Positions 16,300-20,400 of a DNA stretch of 20,400 nucleotides are shown in pieces. Source of the stretch: Pelagophyceae sp. CCMP2097 (Eukaryota > Sar > Pelagophyceae); the NCBI GenBank assembly GCA_026770575.1, contig MU657216.1:115890-136289 (forward strand), in the 5' to 3' direction. The notes below the pieces were generated by a model, which was given only the letters and a program-made list of their open reading frames with translations, ran no database searches and was not told where the DNA came from. Numbering within the stretch: position 1 is the first letter of the stretch; each line of letters begins with the position of its first letter. Made by a program: the position numbers and the translations under genes.

Positions 16300-17330
16300 A
16301 TGGCGTCCCGGCTGCTCTGGCTGGTGGTATTTTCTGGCCGCGTTTCCGGCATGGTGCGGCAGCTCAAAGCGATTGGCCCGAGCCGAAGACCGGCTTGGTT
16401 GATTCTGGAGGCGTCGACCGACGCCAAAAGCGTCCGGAGAGCCGAGACGGCGTGGAGGCAAACATGGCAGCTCGACAAGACGAAGCCCGAGGCGGCCGAG
16501 GTGCGCGCCGTCGTCGGCGCGCTGGGTGCGATTCGAGACGGCGTCCGACTGGAAGCGCTTCTTCGGCTTTTAGCCAAGCCGACGTTTCGCCGCCATGACG
16601 TCGAACTCCGCCTCAACTCCACCGCCGTCTGCGCGCTCGCCCTCTGCGGCCTCAAGAACGAGTCCATCGCCCTCCTCGCGCACTCGCCGGAAGCCTCGCC
16701 CCTCGCGTGAGTTCGCGCTTCGTTGGAGTTCACGCTTCGTCGTGAGGAGTCGCCCGGCAAAAGAGCCCCCCCCGCCCATCGTCGCTTGCGCCAGGCTCGC
16801 GCTTGCGGGCGACGCGGCTCGCGCGGCTCGCGAGGGCGCGGCGACGGTGTCGGCGGCACTGGGGACGGAGTCTTTAAGGCAGGCTGTTCTTGTGCTCTTG
16901 CGCATGCAACGAGTCGGCTTCCTCGACTTCCACGGCATCGTCGCCCAAGACGCCACGCTCGCGCTCCGGTGCGGCGGGAAGTGGCCTCGCGACGCGTCGA
17001 ATGCCCGCCTTTTTAGGATCCTCGTCGAGGACTCTGCCCACCAACGCCTCGTGCGCGACCGCGGCCTCGACGGCCTCGTCGTCGTCACGGGCAAGGGCAA
17101 GCACTCGCCGAACGGCGTCTCCACGGCGAGTGGCCCGCGTCTGCACGACGATAGCGCCTCTCGACGGCGGCCCGTGGTAGGTCCGCTTCGAAGTCGAGGC
17201 CTTTTTCAAAGCGCGAGGCATCGACTACGCGCAGCACTCGCCGGAGAACGACGGCGCCTTCACGCTCGCCGCCGACCCGGCGCCGCGACAATTCGCCGAA
17301 GGAGGCGCGCTGGCCGGTGCGGAGTTGTGA
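16300..17330 (+). CDS. Helical-repeat protein with Smr-like C-terminal domain
   Basis: Probable nucleic-acid-binding or cleaving protein. Exons 16300-16706, 16795-17116 and 17181-17330 join in phase to about 292 residues. The first intron has a strong GTGAGT donor; the second has a weak GTCTCC donor and is approximate. The C-terminal third contains LDGLVVVTGKGKHSPNG, matching the TGKGKHS signature of Smr domains, followed by VRFEVEAFFKARGIDY and a closing NDGAFTL strand as in that fold. The DLHG motif of many Smr nucleases is not evident. The middle is alanine/leucine-rich helices that may be PPR-like repeats, which would make it a small PPR-SMR relative of organelle RNA factors. The first 20 residues (MASRLLWLVVFSGRVSG) form a short hydrophobic leader, so organelle or secretory targeting is possible. 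Confidence 0.65.
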
Positions 17331-17532
17331 CGTCCGAGTTGTGACGACCGTCCGTGGGCGGCCACGAACCTTTTCTGTGTGTAATGTGTATGTTGTGTCT
17401 CCACGGGGGCCGCGGCTCCGGCGCTTGGGAGCCCCCGATTCTTCGTACGAAGCGCGTCATCGGGCCCCCGGCTTCCGAGGCGAAGTTTTGTCTAAGGCCC
17501 TTGCTCGGTTGCGCGTCGCGCGCATCGGCGGG
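17331..17532. other. Tail-to-tail spacer between the Smr-like and RING genes
   Basis: This 202-base gap holds both 3' ends. A T/G-rich patch at 17371-17400 contains TGTAA at 17380-17384, 50 bases after the Smr-like stop. That is the position and sequence of the polyadenylation signal used by green algae; its use here is a guess. Confidence 0.4.
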
Positions 17533-19917
17533 CTAGTAGAGGCGGAGCGTCGACGTGACACGCCGCCGGCACGTCGGGCATTCGTGCGAGCCGCGCGGCC
17601 CGACGATGTGGTCCGAGCATTCGAGGCAGATTCGATGGCCGCAGGGCGCAAGCGCGACAAAGTCCGCGGCCGCATAGAAGCAGATAATGCAATCTCCGCC
17701 GGTCGGCTCAGTCTGCTGCAAGGCCGGCTCGGTCTGCTGCGTGGCCGGCTCGGCGGCGGGCGGGGGTTGTTGCGCCGCCGCGGGTGCTCCTTGCGCGACC
17801 GCGAAGAGAATCTTGCGAGCGTGCCCCACTTTCAGCCCCATGGCCCGTAAGTCCGAGATGTCGACGCAGCCGAGGGTGCTGTCGTCGACCTCGTGCTCGT
17901 GGAAGAGCGGGAGGGAGTCGGAGAGGCCCACGCTCGTGAGGAGCGCCTCGACGCGTGAAAAAGAGGAACCCGCGAACGGGGCCGCGCGTCGCGCCGCCGC
18001 GGCGAGGTCCTGGGTCCGCCGCGCCAGCGCCGCGTCGCGCCGGGCCAGGTCCGCGCCCGCGGCCTCGAGCTCGCGTTCAGCGTCCTCGCGCCGTTCCAGT
18101 TCCGCTTCTCGGCGAAGCAGCTCCGCCTGGCGGCGCTGTAGCGCCGCGTCCGCCGCTTCTTGCCGCCGGTCCGCCGCCTCGCGGCGCGCCAGCTCCTCGC
18201 GCCGCTCGCCTGCCGCCGAAACGAGACGCTGCGCTTCTTCCAGGCACTCCCGCTCCCGCGCCTCGGCCCGCAAAGCCTCCTCCAACGCGACCGCCCGCCC
18301 GCGCGCCTCATCCTGCTGGAGCGCCCGCTCCCGCGACTCCGCGCGGACCGCCTCGTCCCGCTGGAGCGCCCGGTCGCGCGACTCGTGGCGCGCCCCGCCC
18401 TGCTGCCGAGCCCGCCCGAACGCGTCCTCGTAGCGCGCCCGTCCTTCGGCAGCAAGGCGCTGTGCCTCGTGCTGCCGCCCCGCCGCCCGCGCCTCCTCCT
18501 GCTGCCGGATCGAAAGCACTTGGGCTTGGCACGCCGCCTCGTGCGCGGCCGGATCCCTCTGTCGGGCGTCGTCGGCGCCGCGCGAGTTCGCGAGGGCCTC
18601 GACCTGGCGCGCGCGGGCCTCGTCGCGCTTCCGCCCTTGCTCGAGTTTCCGCACGGCATCTTCGAACGGCAAGTCCGTGTCAAAGAGGCAAGGCTCCCGC
18701 CCCTCGCGCCGCCGGTCGTCCGCCGCGCCCGCGGTACCCGGGGCGTCATCCGCGGCGTCGTCGCGCCCGCGACGTTGCGCGTCGCGGCGGTCGCCGGCCG
18801 CGTCCGACTGCGACCGTTCAAAATCCAGCTTGAAGCGCCGCGTGTGCGCGTCGGGTGCGCGTCGGAGCTGGCCAGAGGCCTGGTCGATGGCGCGTAGGCG
18901 GCCCGATGCGTCTGGCTTTAAAGTGGAGAAATTAAATTTCCCGGCGGATTTTTCGCTCTTCAGCGCCACAAAGCACTTGTCGCCTTGCCTTAAAGTCCCC
19001 TGGAGGAAGTGCGTGTGCAGGAAGGGCAACATTTCAGAGTGATGCAACAGTCCCTGCCGTCCGCGCCCGCAGTGCACGAAGACGCCGTAAAGCATCACGT
19101 TGGACACCGTGCCCGAAAACACGCCGTCCGCGGGCCGCGCCGCAGCCACGCCCGATGCGGCGGGCGGCTTCGATGCGGGCAGCACGGGCGCCGCGGCCGG
19201 CGGCGGCCGCGGGTCGCCGAACAAGTCGTCGAAGACTCCGTTCGACACTTGCACGTCCCACGGCGCGGATGCGGAAGGGTCCCACGGCGCCGCCTCGGCC
19301 GACGGCGCCGCGGCGGCCCAGGGCGCCGCCGCTGCGCCCGTGGCCGCCGAGCCGCGGTTCTGCGGGCCGAGCGTCCGCCGCTGCGGCGGCCGCGGCGGCG
19401 CAAACTCGGGGCCGTCGAGGCGATCGGACGAGGCGCCGCCGTCGAGGCGCGCCAACGAGGCGTCGAGGTGCACAAACAGGGCGTCGAGGTGTGGCAGCGA
19501 GGCGTGCTCCTCGACGGCGCCCACGCACGGAACGGCGGCAGCGCCGGCGGGTTCGTCGGGCTGCCGATCCAGCGTCGCTTCCGACGCCTCGTCGAGGGGC
19601 GGCGCGGCGTTTTCGGGTCTCGGCGCGTATAGCGTGACCGCGTCGGCGGCGGGCGCCGCGGCGGCGGCGCGCATCGCCCAGCCGCCGGGCGCGGGCGCGG
19701 GCGGTGCGGGCGGCGCGGGCGGGCGGGCGGCGCTCCGCCGCGACGGGAGGTTCACCGGCGCCGGCGCCGCGCAGGCGTCGCGGTCCGCGGCGACCCTGCC
19801 GAGGACGAGGAGCCGGCCGCCGCCGCCCAACGCGCGCCGGGCATTGGCACGATCTTGCGGTGCGCGCTGCGCAGGCGTTATGTTGCGGCCGCGAAAAGAG
19901 TTGGAGACGCCGGCCAT
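17533..19917 (-). CDS. Intronless S1 / coiled-coil / SAM / RING-finger protein
   Basis: Probable RNA-associated E3 ubiquitin ligase, inferred from domains. One uninterrupted frame encodes 794 residues from ATG 19917. Residues 1-260 are low-complexity Ala/Pro-rich. An S1-type RNA-binding fold spans about 264-335 (GTVSNVMLYGVFVHCG, GLLHHSEM). A highly charged Arg/Glu/Ala coiled coil spans about 420-645. A SAM domain spans about 654-710 (VEALLTSVGL, LGCVDISDLRAMGLKVGHAR). A C3HC4 RING spans 743-783 with CIIC, CGHRICLEC and CPTC. All eight zinc ligands are present. Coiled coil-SAM-RING order recalls LRSAM1, but the N-terminal S1 domain is not part of that family. The lack of introns over 2.4 kb contrasts with the neighbours. 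The start is the first ATG; a later start before the S1 domain is possible. Confidence 0.88.
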   Translation of the reverse strand: MAGVSNSFRGRNITPAQRAPQDRANARRALGGGGRLLVLGRVAADRDACAAPAPVNLPSRRSAARPPAPPAPPAPAPGGWAMRAAAAAPAADAVTLYAPRPENAAPPLDEASEATLDRQPDEPAGAAAVPCVGAVEEHASLPHLDALFVHLDASLARLDGGASSDRLDGPEFAPPRPPQRRTLGPQNRGSAATGAAAAPWAAAAPSAEAAPWDPSASAPWDVQVSNGVFDDLFGDPRPPPAAAPVLPASKPPAASGVAAARPADGVFSGTVSNVMLYGVFVHCGRGRQGLLHHSEMLPFLHTHFLQGTLRQGDKCFVALKSEKSAGKFNFSTLKPDASGRLRAIDQASGQLRRAPDAHTRRFKLDFERSQSDAAGDRRDAQRRGRDDAADDAPGTAGAADDRRREGREPCLFDTDLPFEDAVRKLEQGRKRDEARARQVEALANSRGADDARQRDPAAHEAACQAQVLSIRQQEEARAAGRQHEAQRLAAEGRARYEDAFGRARQQGGARHESRDRALQRDEAVRAESRERALQQDEARGRAVALEEALRAEARERECLEEAQRLVSAAGERREELARREAADRRQEAADAALQRRQAELLRREAELERREDAERELEAAGADLARRDAALARRTQDLAAAARRAAPFAGSSFSRVEALLTSVGLSDSLPLFHEHEVDDSTLGCVDISDLRAMGLKVGHARKILFAVAQGAPAAAQQPPPAAEPATQQTEPALQQTEPTGGDCIICFYAAADFVALAPCGHRICLECSDHIVGPRGSHECPTCRRRVTSTLRLY

Positions 19918-20400
19918 CGAACCTCGCGATATAAAGCCCGAAACGCGAAACGGGCCGGAGGACCCGACCGGCGAGCGACGCCAAGTGGCGGCCAGCGGCG
20001 ACGCCCCAAAGACGCCAACGTGGGACTTTACAACAGAGTACTAGTACTAGTACTACTAGTAGTACTACAATTGTACTACTCGCAGAGGCGGCATTAAAAG
20101 ACATTGAAAGTAATCCCTCTGCTCTGCCTCCGTTTGGCGAGACTCGGAGCTCCGGAGGATGACGCTGCAGAGAGCGCGCTCTCGCGGCCATGTAGCATCC
20201 TTTGTTTGCGAAGATCGGGCACCTGGCGCCTGCGCTACACCCGCCCAAAGGTCGCGGATAGTCGATAGTCTTGGGCGGCATTAAAGGACGTCGGCGAGAA
20301 TCGGCCAACCCGCCCTATACGGGCGTGAACACAAAGGCGGCGAAGCGCCGTGCATGGCACGAGGGGAGAGGATACGTCTACGAGACCCTCGGAGCCACCG
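19918..20400. other. Upstream flank of the RING gene, no gene seen
   Basis: No supported coding region in 483 bases. A TATA-like GATATAAAG at 19928-19936 lies 11-19 bases before the RING ATG but is oriented better for the plus strand. Two related 15-base motifs, GCGGCATTAAAAGAC near 20088 and GCGGCATTAAAGGAC near 20275, and one CCCTATACGGG at 20313-20323 are present. A gene may begin beyond the right edge. Confidence 0.45.
20035..20085. repeat. ACT/AGT trinucleotide microsatellite with palindromic units
   Basis: Alternating AGT, ACT and TAG triplets (GTACTAGTAC and variants) run from about 20035, ending in TACAATTGTA, itself a 10-base palindrome, and TACTACTCG. It lies about 120 bases upstream of the RING gene start. 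Confidence 0.85.

Noticed and set aside
17687..18897. Ser/Arg-rich and Pro/Arg-rich + strand frames
   Set aside because: They mirror the Arg/Glu/Ala coiled coil of the RING protein on the other strand.
1..20400. Bacterial origin, CRISPR array or phage island
   Set aside because: There is no regularly spaced repeat array, phage gene or operon spacing, and spliceosomal introns are pervasive.

Overview
This window looks like nuclear DNA of a GC-rich, gene-dense unicellular eukaryote. A microalga of the pelagophyte or other stramenopile type is my best guess, and it is inference. The eukaryotic signs are direct: almost every gene is broken by short GT-AG introns (mostly 43-160 bases), exon phases join exactly, there is no Shine-Dalgarno pattern or operon logic, and the proteins are eukaryotic families (Sen1 helicase, ankyrin-DHHC acyltransferase, PrimPol, RING and EF-hand proteins). 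I rebuilt the splice models by hand from reading frame, GT/AG sites and family motifs. Junctions marked approximate could shift by a few codons.

Layout, left to right. 338-3004 (-): Sen1-type superfamily 1 RNA/DNA helicase, six exons. 3250-5516 (-): ankyrin-repeat protein acyltransferase of the Akr1/HIP14 type with a DHYC active site. 5948-6391 (-): a 75-residue cysteine-rich single-pass membrane protein in four exons, whose first intron holds a run of 47 G. 6743-7915 (+): cofactor-dependent phosphoglycerate mutase with a probable organelle-targeting leader. 8355-10762 (-): PrimPol primase-polymerase with all three catalytic motifs and its zinc module, plus an unusual N-terminal extension. 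10978-11925 (+): microbial-type poly(ADP-ribose) glycohydrolase-like protein, divergent from PrimPol. 11930-15321 (-): large EF-hand protein whose stop codon lies 4 bases from that of the glycohydrolase. 15322-16299: gene-free, partly AT-rich island with a tRNA-like element, an octamer array and a strong hairpin. 16300-17330 (+): helical-repeat protein with an Smr-like C-terminus. 17533-19917 (-): intronless S1 / coiled-coil / SAM / RING protein. 19918-20400: upstream flank with an ACT/AGT microsatellite.

Possible functional links: Sen1 (R-loop and transcription termination), PrimPol (repriming at stalled forks) and a PARG-like protein (ADP-ribose removal) all belong to genome maintenance. 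PrimPol and the PARG-like gene are head to head across about 215 bases and may be co-regulated. The other genes show no obvious shared pathway. The most unusual items are the PrimPol N-terminal domain, the PARG-like protein with a changed signature loop, the S1-SAM-RING architecture, the small cysteine-rich membrane protein, and the repeat-rich island at 15.3-16.2 kb.
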